The translations under genes were made by a program, and so were the position numbers. The notes under the pieces are model-generated. The model had not been told where the DNA came from. It ran no database searches and saw only the letters and a program-made list of their open reading frames with translations. Shown here one piece after another: positions 1 through 13,521 of a stretch of DNA of 64,000 bases. Positions within the stretch are counted from its first letter, which is position 1. Each line of letters starts with the position of its first letter. The stretch is from NCBI GenBank assembly GCA_018257865.1, contig JAEUBA010000002.1, forward strand, positions 1 to 64,000, read 5' to 3'. The stretch is from Stereocaulon alpinum. Lineage: Eukaryota; Ascomycota; Lecanoromycetes; Lecanorales; Stereocaulaceae.

Positions 1-123
1 ACCCTAACCCTAACCCTAACCCTAACCCTAACCCTAACCCTAACCCTAACCCTAACCCTAACCCTAACCCTAACCCTAACCCTAACCCTAACCCTAACCC
101 TAACCCTAACCCTAACCCTAACC
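1..123. repeat. Telomere, (CCCTAA)n array
   Basis: About 20.5 perfect copies of the hexamer CCCTAA run from the first base. This is the C-rich strand of the TTAGGG telomere used by most filamentous fungi, so the window starts at the physical left end of a chromosome. The array stops at 123 and passes directly into RIP-mutated subtelomeric DNA. No degenerate repeats were seen at the inner edge. Confidence 0.98.
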
Positions 124-2039
124 GCTTACTACTAAACCTATTAATAGTAAAGGGACCCCGCTACCGAGGCTATACCTTACCTATATTCTTCTAGTATAAT
201 ATAATAAAGTCTCCCGTAGCGAAGACGTCTTAGTATTTAATACCCCTATTATACCTAGTAGCTTCCTATTCCTTCTTTATAATTAATAGCTAAGATACCT
301 AATTATATAGTTTAGATTAATATAAGATATACTATAATCCTAAACGAGAATACTTAGTAGTATTAATTAATATAGTAATATATACTTAGACTACGGAGGG
401 AGGTAGGAAGGGCTTTATTAAATTAGATAAGTCCGGTACTAGTAGTAGGCCTATAAGGATCTCGTAGAGTGCTATAGTAAGATAGCTAATAATTCGCGAA
501 TTAATACTTTAAGTCGTTTAAGGTAAGTAATCCTCCTAGTCTCCGCCTTTTTAAAGTATATCTTTAAGGATTTAATTACCTACTTTAATTATACTAGTAC
601 TTTAGGATAATCCTAACGGGCTATATAAGTATATTACTCTATAGTTAATTAGGAAGTCTTTTATAGCTAGATTCTTAAAGTAGTATCTATAATTTAAGTA
701 AATAGCCTTCGGAATAGTATAACTAGTAAATATAACCTTAAACGCCCTAATAACGTTAGTAGCGTTCGCCGCTATACTCGGAAAGGTTATTAAGAACCTC
801 GAGAAGTAGTATATTATATATAGAATATAGGTGTTACCTAGGCGTAATTTAGAAAGTAGTCTAATAAAGTTATAGCTAAGTAGTCTAAATAGTCTAAGTA
901 TAATAACTAGATATAATAGCTAAGACTAAGTAGCTAGATCGTATTAGGTATACTCTATATAGCCTATAATATAGCGTTCTATATCTTAAGATTACTAAGG
1001 CTAATAAGTAAATTCTTATAACTTCGCTAATATTCCTACCTTAGCCTATTACTAATTCTAAGCTTAACCCGAATTAGGTTAAGCTTAAACCCTATACAAA
1101 TTTTAGTACCGGTCTAGTAAAACCGAATCGGGTTGTATTTAGACTTTAAATTAGGTTATTAGTATAACTACTAGTAAACTTTTAGAAAAAAAAATAGAGG
1201 AAATATTCGCCTCGGCGAGCTCTATAACTTATAGGTTTAATATATATAATTCGGATATATAGATAAAAAGTTATTAGTATTATAAGAAAGTTGGATTTTA
1301 ATATTCCTAACCTTAATTCTAGTAGTCGATCTCCTAGCCTAGATTTTCCACCTCCTTCCTCAAACCTAAATATTATTATAAAATTATAAAATATATATAG
1401 CTTAGTAGCGAAAGAGAAGGGCTTTCTAACGTACTAAAAATTTTAAAATCTGGCTAGGGGTTTACTAAGGAATCGGGGTTATAAGTAGGCCGCTTTCCTT
1501 ACCCGCAGTTATTCCTATATACCTAAACATTAACCTTCTTCTTCTAATACAAATACTATTATAAAATTATAAAAAATATATAGCTAGATAGAGAAAGAGA
1601 AGGGCTTTCTAACGTACTAAAAATTATAGATTTCGGTAGGAGGGTTACTAAGAAGTTAGGGGAATAAGTAAGAACTACTTCTTACCTATAGTTAGAAACG
1701 TATAACACCTTCTACTAGTAACCACCTATTACTAATAAGTAATAGTCGTAGACTATATTATTTATTTTTAGGGTTAATTAATATAGATAGGACTAGTACG
1801 GTCCAGAATCTATAGAGACCTCTAGGATTTAAGAGATAGTTACTTAGAAATTAGACTTAATCTAAACCCCGCTACCCCGCCTCCCTACCTCCCCGCCTCC
1901 CCGCCTACCCCGCTACTTTATAGAACCTTACCACTTTTATAGATATTTACTAAATAATTTCGAATTATTTAAGACTTTACTCTTCCCTCTTCTTTCTTAC
2001 TTCTTCTTTATTACTTCCCTATTAACTTCAGCTATAGAT
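124..2039. other. Subtelomeric RIP-mutated sequence, no gene assigned
   Basis: This stretch is TA-rich and nearly free of CpA and TpG (none at all in 181-300), the end state of repeat-induced point mutation. I recognised no coding homology in it. It holds a tandem duplication (1,345-1,715) and a perfect 10-bp inverted repeat, AAGCTTAACC at 1,060-1,069 against 1,077-1,086 with a 7-base loop. A C/T-rich stretch with several CCCCGCCT-like units lies at about 1,865-1,915, just upstream of the helicase remnant, and could be part of its old promoter. That last point is inference. Confidence 0.6.
1345..1715. repeat. Imperfect tandem duplication, unit about 183 bp
   Basis: Two adjacent copies can be aligned by eye with an offset of 183 bases; AAATTATAAA starts at 1,381 and again at 1,564. 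Both copies share the block GAGAAGGGCTTTCTAACGTA followed by CTAAAAATT. The copies differ by scattered transitions and small indels. It may be a subtelomeric tandem unit or part of an unrecognised mobile element. No coding content was seen. Confidence 0.7.
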
Positions 2040-5000
2040 AGACTTTTTAACTAAGTATTTACTTACCTAGGTAAATATAACGTTCTTATTTATAAAGCCT
2101 ACTACTACGCTATTAAAACCACCGCTCTATAAGGCTACCTTAATTAATTATACTAAGATATATCTTTAGAGCCTTAAAATTAACTAGCTATATATAGTCT
2201 AGCCCTTTATACTAACTTAGTTTCCTATCCTACCCTAACTATTCCTTCTATACCTTATCTACCGGTTTTCTCTTCGGCTTATAAATGTCTTACTATTAGC
2301 GACGATTAATCGATACTATATAACTAAATATATACGTAAATTTACTCTTTATATTAGTACCTAAAATTTACCTATAGCTGGACGAATTCTTAAAAACCCG
2401 GGTAATAATTCTCTACTACTACTACTAGTAGTCTATAGAAATCTAATATCTACTACTAACGTTTCTTTACTACTAGCTTAGATTAGTAATTTTTTGAAGT
2501 TCTAGATCCTACGGAAGACCTAGATAGGCCTCGCTCGCTAGATTAAGCCCGAATATTCGAATTAGGCTTATAGTAGCTAGATATTCGACTTAGGGAAGCT
2601 ACTAAAGCTACTAATAGCTAAATTTAGTCTAGTCCTAGTTAACTTAAGCCGAACGCCTAGCTAGACCGTACCGGTTAGGCGAAATACCTTAGTAAATTCG
2701 AAAAACTAATAATTCGGGCCTAGATTACCCTTCCTCCTACTAAAAACCCTACTAAAGATAATACTATCCTTAGTACTATTATTATAGCTACTAAACGTCT
2801 TATTTCTTAAGCTTAATAGACTAGTTAACGCGAGGTTATTAGGCTAGCTTCTCTCGAATACGTGAATTAAAAAGAAACCGGCGAGGCTTCTAATTAAAAG
2901 CTACTAAATAGTTAGCTACTACTAGCTACTATTAACCGATATACTACTACCTAGATTCGAATTATTAGCTATATCCTACGGACCTGGACGTTAGAGCTTA
3001 AGGATCGCCTAGAGTATCGATTATCTTTAAGATAGTAGGACTTTCTCTAAGAACTAGTCTTAGAAGTATCTCAATTTCTTAATAGGTATATTATATTTTA
3101 TATTTTAATTAGTATTACTATTCACTAATATATCTTATAGTGAAATACCTGAGAACTCTAATAACTTAGACGATACTAAGACTCTAACGTACGATATTTA
3201 ATTCTAAGACCTACTATTAGACTTACTAATAAGCCTCCTTAACGACTACTTTACTAATACCGAATATTTAAGCCCCCTTATTAGTAGGTTAGCTGTTCTC
3301 AGCCTTACTAAGTAAAATACCTAGCGAACGGTAAAGGAATATACTTCTATCCTTAGTAGTATTATTACTACCAGTCGGTTTCTTATTCTCTAAAAAGCCT
3401 ATAATAGTTATAATCGGCTAAAGAAGATATATTCTAAACCGGAAGACCCCTAGGCGAAATCCTATTAAGAAGTTACTAAGGAGTATACCTAGAAATAGCT
3501 TACCCTAATAGAATTTAATAGTCTACCTACTCTATTTAACTAGATATTAAAGCTTAGATTATACGGCCTTACTATTTAGTATAATACCTCTAAAGTCGGC
3601 TCCTTAGACTAAATAGGCGATAAGCTATTCTATAAAGATATCTTAATAGCTATCGATTAGCTATAGGAATTTATTTAGGATATTACTACTAAGGCTTAAA
3701 CCCTACTTTTAGAGGATCTATTACTACTAGACCCTAAAGATCTAAGGGACTTACCTACTATTCAGCTTAAAAACCTAGTAGATAATCCTTAAAACGACGA
3801 AATTAACTAGTTTTTCTTAAAAGATTAGCGAAATACCTAGCTATTCGACGCTACTAAGTAGCTATATACTCGAATTCTCTAAAATAAAGCCTTCTTAAGT
3901 TAATTTCTTTAGGAATATTATCGAGGATCAGCTGATATTATCTAGAATACTACTTAGATTAATACTTACTTTTTAAAAATTCGGCGATTTAAGGATCTAC
4001 TGCTACTCCTCTTTTACCTTACCGGCGGTAGCCCTACTAGGAGCCTAGAGCTTCTAAGTATTCGCTATAAGAATAGTAAATTTAGTAGTCTTTAAGGATT
4101 ATTTCTAGAAAGAGGGTTAATTACCTTCGTTACCGGCTACTATAAGGGTTATTCGATATCAGTAAAGCCGAAAATTATCTACCGATATATACTAAAAGAG
4201 GTATCTGAGCTGGTTATCTATTATCTATAGCTGGTAATCCCTTTTAAGACGAATATTCGACTACTTCTTAATAAAAACTTAACCCTAGCTAATTCTAGCT
4301 ATTTTCTTTAGCCTAAAAAAGCTACTAACTCTACCTAAGACCTTCCTAGTCTTATTCGGAAGAGGCTTTAACGCTAGACTACCCTAGAATTTAATAAGGA
4401 TCTAGAAGATATTAATTCTAACCTAGAAGTTCCCTTTTAGAGACGTTATAATACTTAGACGCCTACTTAGATTATTTAACTTTTACTACGCGAATTTTTA
4501 GGTTAATTAGGCTTAAATATTTCCCTTTTAAAGTAGAGATATATTATTATCGCTATCCTTCGGAAATATCTTAAAGATTCGACTCTAACCTCGCTTATCT
4601 TAAAAGATCTTAATCCGGAAGCCGAATTTAATATTAATATAGAGGATAATATTAAGGACCTCTAAGCTAGCTATATTACTAGTACCGCCGGTAATATCTA
4701 CGCTCGAAATACTACCGAATTACTAGGGCAGACCGAAGATTAACGTATAAAATTCTACTAACTTAGTACTTAGCTCTACCGATTCTATTTATATAAGAGT
4801 ACTCTTTCTCAGTAAGATACTACTATATCTATAGAGAAAAATTAAGCGAGGTATAAAATTCTATAGTAGAAGTAACTCTAGAAAATCGACTTACTTACTA
4901 AGTTTTAGAGATATTTCGGGCCTGATAAAAGCTTTTAAGGTCTTTAGGAGCCTACTTTATAAGTTATATTATCCGGTACTAGTCCTATACTAGTAATTAT

Positions 5001-6620
5001 AGCTACTAAACGTAGGAAGAGTCTACTATTCCTTCTCCCCGCTTTAATATTATCCTTAGATTAACTTACTATTATTATAGTTCCTCTTCTCTTACTTTAA
5101 GGAGACCTGAAACGCTAAGTTAAGGAGCTAGGGTTATAGGTAACTATTTAGGACGCTAATACTACCTTAGCCCTTAAAAGAATTCTACTAATTACTATAG
5201 AATCCGCGACTACTACTCGATTTTTCGAATTCGTTCGACGCTAGCGGGTTTAGAATCGATTAGATTAAATTATAATTAATAAATATTATATTATTCTCGC
5301 TAGTACGCCTAATTTCCAGCCGAAACTTTAAAAGCTTAATTAGCTAGGGTTACTTAAAACTTAACTCGTTTACCTTACCGCTATACTACTACCCCGGATT
5401 AAACCCTAGTAGCTAAACCTAGTTAGGATTAGCTTAAATTAACTAAAAGTTTTTTAAGAAGCTACTACTTAGTCTAATATCTAGTATTAGGTACTTAATA
5501 TTCTAAATTAGGAGTAAGAAGATCGACTATAGGCTATTATCTAAGCTAAATTAACTTAGTATCTACTACTAAATTAGATTATTATCTATTACGGTACTAT
5601 AGCGCTTACTAAACGGGTTAGGAACCTTTTTAGGTACTTAATATACTACTGAGATATTAATAATCCCGCGAAAAAAGAGGCGATTCTTAAGGATTTTAGC
5701 TTTAGAAACTACTAGCTATTCGCCGCTACTAGCGCCTTAGGATTAGGATTCGATTAACCTACTATTTAGGTCGTAATTCACCTTAAATTCTTTAGTACTT
5801 TACTAGATTATATCTAAGAGAGCGGTTAAGCTAGAAGAGATTATATCGCTAGTAAGGCTATACTACTTAAATATACGTCTACCAGTAGCTACCGGCGAGC
5901 TATACTAGACTAGGTAATAGATAGCTGAGAAGATTAAGAAAATTATAAGGAGAAGGAGGAAAAGTGCGATATCTATAGGCTAACTAGCCTAGAAATAGCT
6001 AGTCCCTAGTTAACTTTAGCTAATATTAATCTATCTTAGTCGAATATAATCGAGCCCGTACTATCGGAATTAGATATCCGAGAATTCGAACGGATTTCGA
6101 AAGAAAAGCGAGATATTAAACTTAATCTTTTTAGAAGTCGGGCTCGCTAGGCCTTAAAGATAACTAACTTAATTAAGAAACTAATCGCTTATAATAAGAA
6201 GTACCCGCTTAATAGTATAGAGTATAGTCTAGATAACTATACGGACGAAAATACTGAGAATAGTTAAAAAAACCGGGATTTTATTTAAACTACTATCTAT
6301 TTTAAGCCTTATTCGGGCTACTTTACCTATAGACTACCCTAATCGATTTGTTCTATATTCCGCGCTGTTATAGAAGGTCGATTCCAGCGAATTTTAGGGG
6401 CTATCTATTAATATCCGTTAATACTTATCGATTTTCTCGCTACCGGGATCGAAACTAACTAGATTAACTATAAGAGTTAGGTAATTTAAGAAGCCTAGAA
6501 ATACGGGATTTATTATAAGTCTTAAGAGGACCTAGTAGTATTTTTAGGGCGAAAAGTTTATATAGTTAATATAGAGACTAACGAATTATATTAATTCTTT
6601 TAGATCTTCGTATAGATATC
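2040..6620 (+). pseudogene. Telomere-linked RecQ-type helicase (TLH), destroyed by RIP
   Basis: Conceptual translation, reading through many TAG/TAA stops, matches the fungal subtelomeric RecQ-like helicase family. At about 2,050-2,400 there is an N-terminal cysteine/histidine domain of the kind found at the start of these proteins. At about 4,000-4,250 lies the conserved block containing ISVKPKIIYRYILKEVSELV followed by IYYLWLV, and at about 4,640-4,800 a block around GNIYARNTTELLGQ. Helicase motif I survives as KRRKSLLFLLPA (about 4,990-5,050). A motif V-like TSALGLGFDQP and a motif VI-like ESG.ARRD lie at about 5,730-5,860. The mutated Walker A and the many stops mean it cannot work. It reads away from the telomere. 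The family is typically the gene closest to the telomere in many fungi, which fits its position. The exact ends are estimates; 6,250-6,620 may be the C-terminus or unrelated. Confidence 0.85.
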
Positions 6621-6639
6621 GACTTAGATAGAATTAATA

Positions 6640-8620
6640 GAGGTTATATAGGGTTATAGTTAAATTTCCGGGTAAATATAGGGGTTATATACTTAGAAAT
6701 TCACTTACTCTCTCTATATATATTCTAAAACGATGGAGAAAGGGTGAAAAGGGTAGAAAGTAAAGTAGTTTAGATATTACGATTGTAAAGGATAGGTTAA
6801 ATAGATAAGGATTAATTAGTCCTATCTATAGTATAGGTCTAGTATATAAGACGAATATAAGGGGAGAAATCTAGTAAGAGAAGAACCTATACTTATATAG
6901 GGGTATATAAGCGCTAGGTAGTAAGTATATAAAGCTAATATAAGCGCCGGGTAACTAAAGTAAAAAGGACTTAGACTTTTGTAAGGGTAAGTTATTTAAG
7001 AACTATAATAGTACCCCCCCCCTAAACGTCTATACTCCTAGATAGATATTTAGTCGTCTGGCTTAAAAGAGCTCTTATTATCTAGGTCGGATTCGGAGTT
7101 AGTTAAGGCTTAGAACTCTTCCGGATTTTCCTTAAAAGTAACCTAAGTATTATATCCGGGGCGGTTAGGGTACCGGGTAAAGTATTCTTCTAAGGTATTA
7201 GTAGTCCTAAGAATAAGTTTAAAAGGTTCCTAAGTTAGTCGCTTATAGCCCTCCTAAAGAACCTTAAATTATAGACTAGAACGGTAGAATCGGGAGTCTA
7301 AGATAGCGGTTATAGGCTAGGTATTATATCCTTAGGCGTTAACCGTTAGGAAGGGTATAGGGGGTATCTACCCTAGGAAGGGATTATTAGCTACGGGTCG
7401 TAATAGGCTAATATAGAAGATATTATAGTAGGACTAGTCGGAGGGGAGCTCTAGGCGGTAGGCGTACGAACTTATATCCTTAGTAATTAGGAAGGGGCCT
7501 TTAAACTTATTAGAAAGCTTCTTTACCAGTCGCTATATCTAGAGGTTTCGTGCGTCTAGCTAGACTAAGTCCCTAACGGCGTACTTAGGTACGGGTTAGC
7601 GGTATCTATTAGCGAATTCTTCCTAACTTACTTAGGCGAGCTTTATTTACTCCTAAAGTACCTCGTTAATCCGGTCTATTTTCTTAGCGAATAAGTCGGC
7701 TTAGAGGCGGTCTTAGATCTCTTTACTATTCGTAGGGTCGGCCTAGTAAGACTTAGGCTTAAGGCCTATTTAGGGGTACTAGCCGGAATTAGTAAAGAAG
7801 GGGGTATACTAGGTCGTTTTAGAGAAGTAGTTATTAGCCGTAAATTACGTAGAGGGTAACTATTTTACTTAGTTATCCTATAGGAAGTTAGAGAAGATCC
7901 TTAAGTATTATTCTATTATAGCGTTCGTATTCTCCGTCTAACTATCAGTTTTAGGGTGAAAAGCGGTAGAGAGGTCGGCCTTAATTCCTACTTAGGAGTA
8001 GAGTTCGTGCCAGAAGTAGCTCTTAAATTAAGTACCTCTATTAGTAATAATTAAGGAAGGCAGTCTATAATATTTCTAGACGAAGTTATAGAAGGCTAGG
8101 GCGGTATCCTTAGCAGTAATAGAGTCTATAAGAATATACTCTACTACTTTAGAGAGGCGATCGGTGATTACTAGGATATTAGAGCACGTCTATCTAAAGT
8201 AATTTACACTTTTAGGGAGGGTAATAACGAAATCTATAGTTATATAGGACCAGCGTCGGTCTAGAACTTATAAGGGTTTTAGAGTACTATAGTATTATTC
8301 TCTTAAGACTTTAGTACGGGAATAGGGGTAGTAATTATATACGAACCTCTTAATATCGGCTAGGAGACCTAGCTAATAGTAATAGCAGCTTAGAATTTCG
8401 TAGGTCTTAGCCCTTCCTAGGTACCTAGCGCTAAAAGAGTTATAGCCTTCTTAGATTAGGCGGAGTCTAAGTTTATTATTATTAGGGATAAAGAGCTAGT
8501 CCCTAAAGTAGACGCGACCTTCGCGTGCTTTATACTTAACTAGGGGGAACCCTTTTATTCGTCGGTCCCTAAAGGCGAGTACTATAAGGATTCGTTAGGC
8601 CTACTCGCTCTAGACGTAAG
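6640..8620 (-). mobile_element. Ty3/Gypsy (chromovirus) remnant H: integrase, chromodomain, 3' LTR
   Basis: The minus strand reads an integrase core at about 8,050-8,270, including TDRLSKVVEY, a stretch ending YRLPSLIITNRGT and AFHPKTDS, all typical of Ty3/Gypsy integrase. A chromodomain-like end at about 7,050-7,260 contains YFTRYPNRPGYNT. A nine-C run at 7,014-7,022, read as G's on the minus strand, is the probable polypurine tract, so the 3' LTR should lie to its left, ending at about 7,010; its outer edge near 6,640 is an estimate. The 5' part of the element is missing: H stops exactly where element A begins at 8,621 and does not resume on A's other side. The sequence is heavily RIPed and not functional. 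Confidence 0.75.
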
Positions 8621-8977
8621 TGTAACGGGGTGGTTTAACTCCTGCGGGTAAATCACATAGTGTATTAAGCACTAGAAGGTAATAGAGATAGATAGTCGTT
8701 AAATTATCTTTAGCTAAGACTCCTCTCTATTATATAAGTTAAATATAAGGAGATAAGAAAATATTCTACTAAAGGAAAACCCTTCCTTATATATTCCCCT
8801 TAATTATACTAAGCCCTAATATAATCTAGGTGATCTAGCCCTATATCTACTATATTACTTTATAATCTACCTAATATACCCCGGATTACTTATATTATTA
8901 GGTCCTCTCCTAAGTATCCTTTACCTACTAACCCTATTATATACCTTACCTATAACCTTACGGGGTTACCTATAATA
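8621..8977 (-). repeat. 3' LTR of Gypsy element A
   Basis: Direct copy of 17,223-17,577 and inverted copy of the LTRs of element B. The outer tip (8,621-8,672) begins TGTAACGGGGTGG and still holds several TG and CA dinucleotides, while the matching inner bases at 17,223 read TATAATAGGGTAG. Confidence 0.92.
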
Positions 8978-11900
8978 TAATCCCCTTATTTAGTTATTTA
9001 CGTCCCGAAAGTAACTTAATAATCTAAGTATTTCTTCCTTATACTAAGGATTAAGAAACTAACGAATTCCCTTACTTATTATTATTAGTTAGTCCTAAAA
9101 CTTAGGATAGCTTCTTTATTAAAACGCTCTTATTTATAGTATACTAACTTAGGTCTCCTATTTTATATAGAGGAAGTATCTAACTAATATATTAAGTATA
9201 TTTATAGTAGTAATAAGTATAAGCTATCTCTACTTAATATTCCTAAGTAGAAACGGATAGAGGAATAGCGTACTAAATTATATAGTAAGGAGGATAAAGC
9301 TTTTATAAAGCTTTCTCGCCTATAGAAGTAGATTTAAAGGATTAAGGTAGACTAAGCGAAAATAGTCTAATAAGAGGTAAGAAATATTAAGTTCTTAGAG
9401 AAGGAGGAGGAAAGGGAAAAGGAAGCTACTACTTCTAAAGTCCTAAATAACCTATTATCCTTTAATATAGGCGAGATTAACTTTTTTAGGTAGAATCCCC
9501 TAACTATAGATTTCGTTTCTAGAACTACTCCAGCTTCTTAGGGTAGTTAAGTATAAATAATAACTCCTATATATTCTCTAACTAGTTATAGTCTAACTAC
9601 TTTATTAGATACCTCTTTTTTCCCTTAATTACCTAGTAATCTAGAATTTCCTTAATATTATACTCCTTATTATCTTAATCTAAGAGTAACGGTATAGTCC
9701 TTAGTAGTATTTTAGGGTCTACTTTCTTAAGTAATAATATATAGAATACTAAGTACTTCCTTATTAGTTATAGGAGGTCTAGTATATAGTTTATATCCCC
9801 TTTTTATTCTTTTATAGTAAATAGTTTTAGCTTAATATAATTAAGCTTATTACTAAGCCTATTAGTTTTAAAATTTCTATAAAGAAAATATACCTTATCC
9901 CCTTTAGAAATATTTAGTCCTATTAAACGTTTTCGATTATAATATATCGCTAAGCGGTTACTTAGGAACTATAAGTTCTTCTATAGTTCTTAATAGATTC
10001 TTACTATTTCTTTAGTAATAATAGTTACCTTTTATACCTTTAGTCTAATTCCTTTTAGTAATAGGGTTATATATAGTTCGAACCTATAATTAGCTTAAAA
10101 TAGTATTATACTTATTAGGTTAGATATTAATCTATTATATACTAGCTGCGCTACTAGTAGATAGGATACCTAATTATCTTATTAGTAGTTAATATAGTAC
10201 TAAAGATACTATTCTAGTATTTAGTTAGTTCTTTCCGTTTAACCGTCCGTCTATAGGTAAAATACTATACTTATCTTTATCTTAATTCCTATTATATCTA
10301 TTAATAATCTCTAAAACTTAGAGGTGAAGAGTTTATCTCTATCTAAGATAATCTCTTTAGGAAGCCTATAGTTAGCTACTACTATTCGTAAGAACGCGTA
10401 TACTAGATCCTTAGTATTTAATACTTCCTTATATAGTACGAAGTACGCTATCTTAGTTAACCGGTTATTAATTACTAAGATTATATTATAATAAGTGCCT
10501 ATTAGTTATTCCTTCAACTTTAGGAGTTTAATAACGAAATCCTACGTAATACTTTTCTATAGACTATTTAAGATTACTAGTAATTTTAACTCTCTATAAG
10601 GCTTATATTAGGAATACTTCGTTCTAATATATATATTATATTTATTAATATAATCCTTAATATATTTTTATATCTAAGGAAAGTAGAAGTTATAAGATAT
10701 CTTTTTAAGTATTTTCTTAATTCCCTAATACCTACTAAAGCTCTCTACTTTATAGTAAATCCTAAAAATTTCTCCCTAAATACCTATAGGGATATAAATC
10801 CGTTCTTAGAAAGTTAGTAGTCTTAGATCTATTTTTTTAAATAAGTTATAGCTATTAATATCTTTATAGATCTTAGATATAACTTTATCCTTTAATAAGT
10901 CTTTTAGTATCCTCTTAGTTAAATCTTTACTATTAATAGTTATTATTACTACTACGTATAGTCTAGCTATATTAGGTTATAATAATCTATCTTAGTAATA
11001 TATTAGAACTATCCTAAAACTTTACTAGATATTTAATATATAGTTAGCTCTCCTACTAAGTATGTCTATAATATTATTTTTACTACCCTTAATATATTCG
11101 ATTCTAAAATTAAATATTAATAATTCTTTATACTACTAAGCTAGACGTCTATTAAGCTCCTTAATTAATAGAAAGAACGTTAAGTTCTTATAGTCTATTA
11201 GGACCTAAACCTAGTACTTAGTTCCTTCTAGATAAACCTTCTAAATACGAAATATATCTATAATAGTAAGTAATTCTTTATTATATATTAAATATCTAGT
11301 TTTAGCGTCTAGTAACTTCCTATTATAGAAGGCTATAGGGTGCTAATAATAAGTAATACCTATTTTCCCTATTTTTCCTATATTAGGGCTATTATTCGTA
11401 GATAGTTAGCTAATTACTACTCTAATTACTCCGTCGGAGGTATTAGTATAGAGGCGAATAGGCGACTTTAGGTTAAACTAATATAATATTAGACTAGAAG
11501 CGAACTACTTCTAAAGGGTCCTAAAGGATACCTTTACTTCCTTTAACTATATAAATAGTACTTTATTATAGGTTAAGCTAGTAAGAGATATAGTAGTTTT
11601 TAAATATCTATAGATAAACTTTTAATAAAAATTCGTAAAACTAAGAAATAATTATACTTCTTTCTTATTTATAGGTATAGGCTACTTAATTATATTTTTT
11701 ACCTTTTCTAAGTCTATTTCTAGCCCTTAGTTAGAGATAATAAACCCTAGAAATTTAACTCTTTTCTAGTAAAACTTATATTTCGCTAACTTTAAGTATA
11801 GTCCTACTTACTTAAGCTTTTTTAGTACCTTCTATACCTACTTAATATATTCCTTATATATATCTAAGTATATAAGTATATTATTAATAAATACCTAAAA

Positions 11901-13521
11901 TATTATAGGCGTATTTATTAACCTAAATAGTATTATAAGGTATTTATAAAGACCTTATCTTATATAGAAAGCTATTTTCTACTTATTACCTTTCTTTATA
12001 TATATTTAGTTAAATACTCTTAGAATATTAAACTTAGTAAACTATTTCTTACCTTAAAGCTTATCTTAAAGTTCTTCTATTAATAGTAAGAGGTAACTAT
12101 TCTTTATAGTTATATTATTAAGTACTCTATAATCTATATATAAACGTAATTCTCTACTTAGTTTAGGTATAAATAGGATAGGATATCCTACTAGTAATTA
12201 AGATTTTTAAATAAACCCCTTCCGTTTATTTTCTTTAATATACTTTACAAGAGTAATAGCTTTATTTTATAATAGTAGGTATATTAGCTTCTTTATAAGT
12301 TCTTTTTCTAAGATTAGCTTAATCTTATAGTCCTATAGTTAGTACTTAGGAAGGGCTTTATTAATACTCTCTTCTTAAAATAGGGTTCTAAATTCTATAT
12401 ATTTATTTAGGATTTTTATAGTAGTAGTCTTACTTATAAGTCTAACTTAACTTTATAGTACTATAATATTTCCTAACTTAAAATTATTCTTTATCTCCTC
12501 CTAAGTTTATACTACTACTAAGAGAGATTCGTATTCTTAAATTAGTAGAACCCTATTTAGTATATTATTTATAAATATAATATTTTAAGAACCCTATCTT
12601 ATTAATAGGTTAGCTTTCTTTAGCTATAGGATTCTTAAGGTAATATTATTAACCCCTTCTAATACTAAATTAAAGGTATACCTCTTATATCTTTATCTTA
12701 TCCTTAAGTTAAGTATTTTAGTACTCCTATTAATAATCCCTATTATTAATCTATTAAAGTTTATTAACGCGTATAGCTCGCGTTTTTATATAGGTAAATT
12801 ATATTTTTTTATAAAACTTAGTTTAATTAAATCCTTACTTAATCTACTATTAATAATAACCTTTATTAAAATATTATTAATCTTTACTTAAAACTAAAAC
12901 CTAATATTACTATATAATTTAGTTAAGGTAATCTATTTAACCTTTTTAGTAGTTCTACTACTTAGTCTATTTATTACGGAACCTACTAGTTTTTTATAAG
13001 TTCTCCTTTAGAGTCCTTAGTTATTAGGTCTTTCTTAATAAACTTACTTAGTAGGATCTTTTCTTAATACTTTAGGAGGTTCTTAACTACTTTATTTAAA
13101 TAATAAATTAATAACTATAAATCCTACGGAATAAGTTATTAGTTTAGTAGTAATATACTTTTATCTTTTAAAAACCTTAATCCCTTAGGGAGTTTTTAGT
13201 AGATTATACTATCTAAATCTAAATACTTATCCGCTTATAATATTTTCTAAATCTTTTAAGCTACTAAAGACTTAAATTTTATAAGCCCCTTAGTTTCGTC
13301 TTTAATAAATCTTATAGATAGGCTCCTAAAAAGACTTATAAACTTAGTAACTAATAATAATTATTAGTTATTATTTACTAGTTTTTTAGTCTATTCCTCG
13401 CTTAGCGAGGCTATTAAGGCTTATATTAGTTTATCTATAGTAACTTTTTATATATACTTATTAGCCTTTTTTAGTTTATTATATAAATCTATTATTTACT
13501 ATTCTATATACTCTAATTATT

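Noticed and set aside
7014..7022. Runs of nine or ten C's (also 18,596-18,605 and 24,605-24,613) as possible quadruplex or telomere-like signals
   Set aside because: Their position beside LTR ends fits minus-strand polypurine tracts of Gypsy elements; no repeated G-tract pattern was seen.
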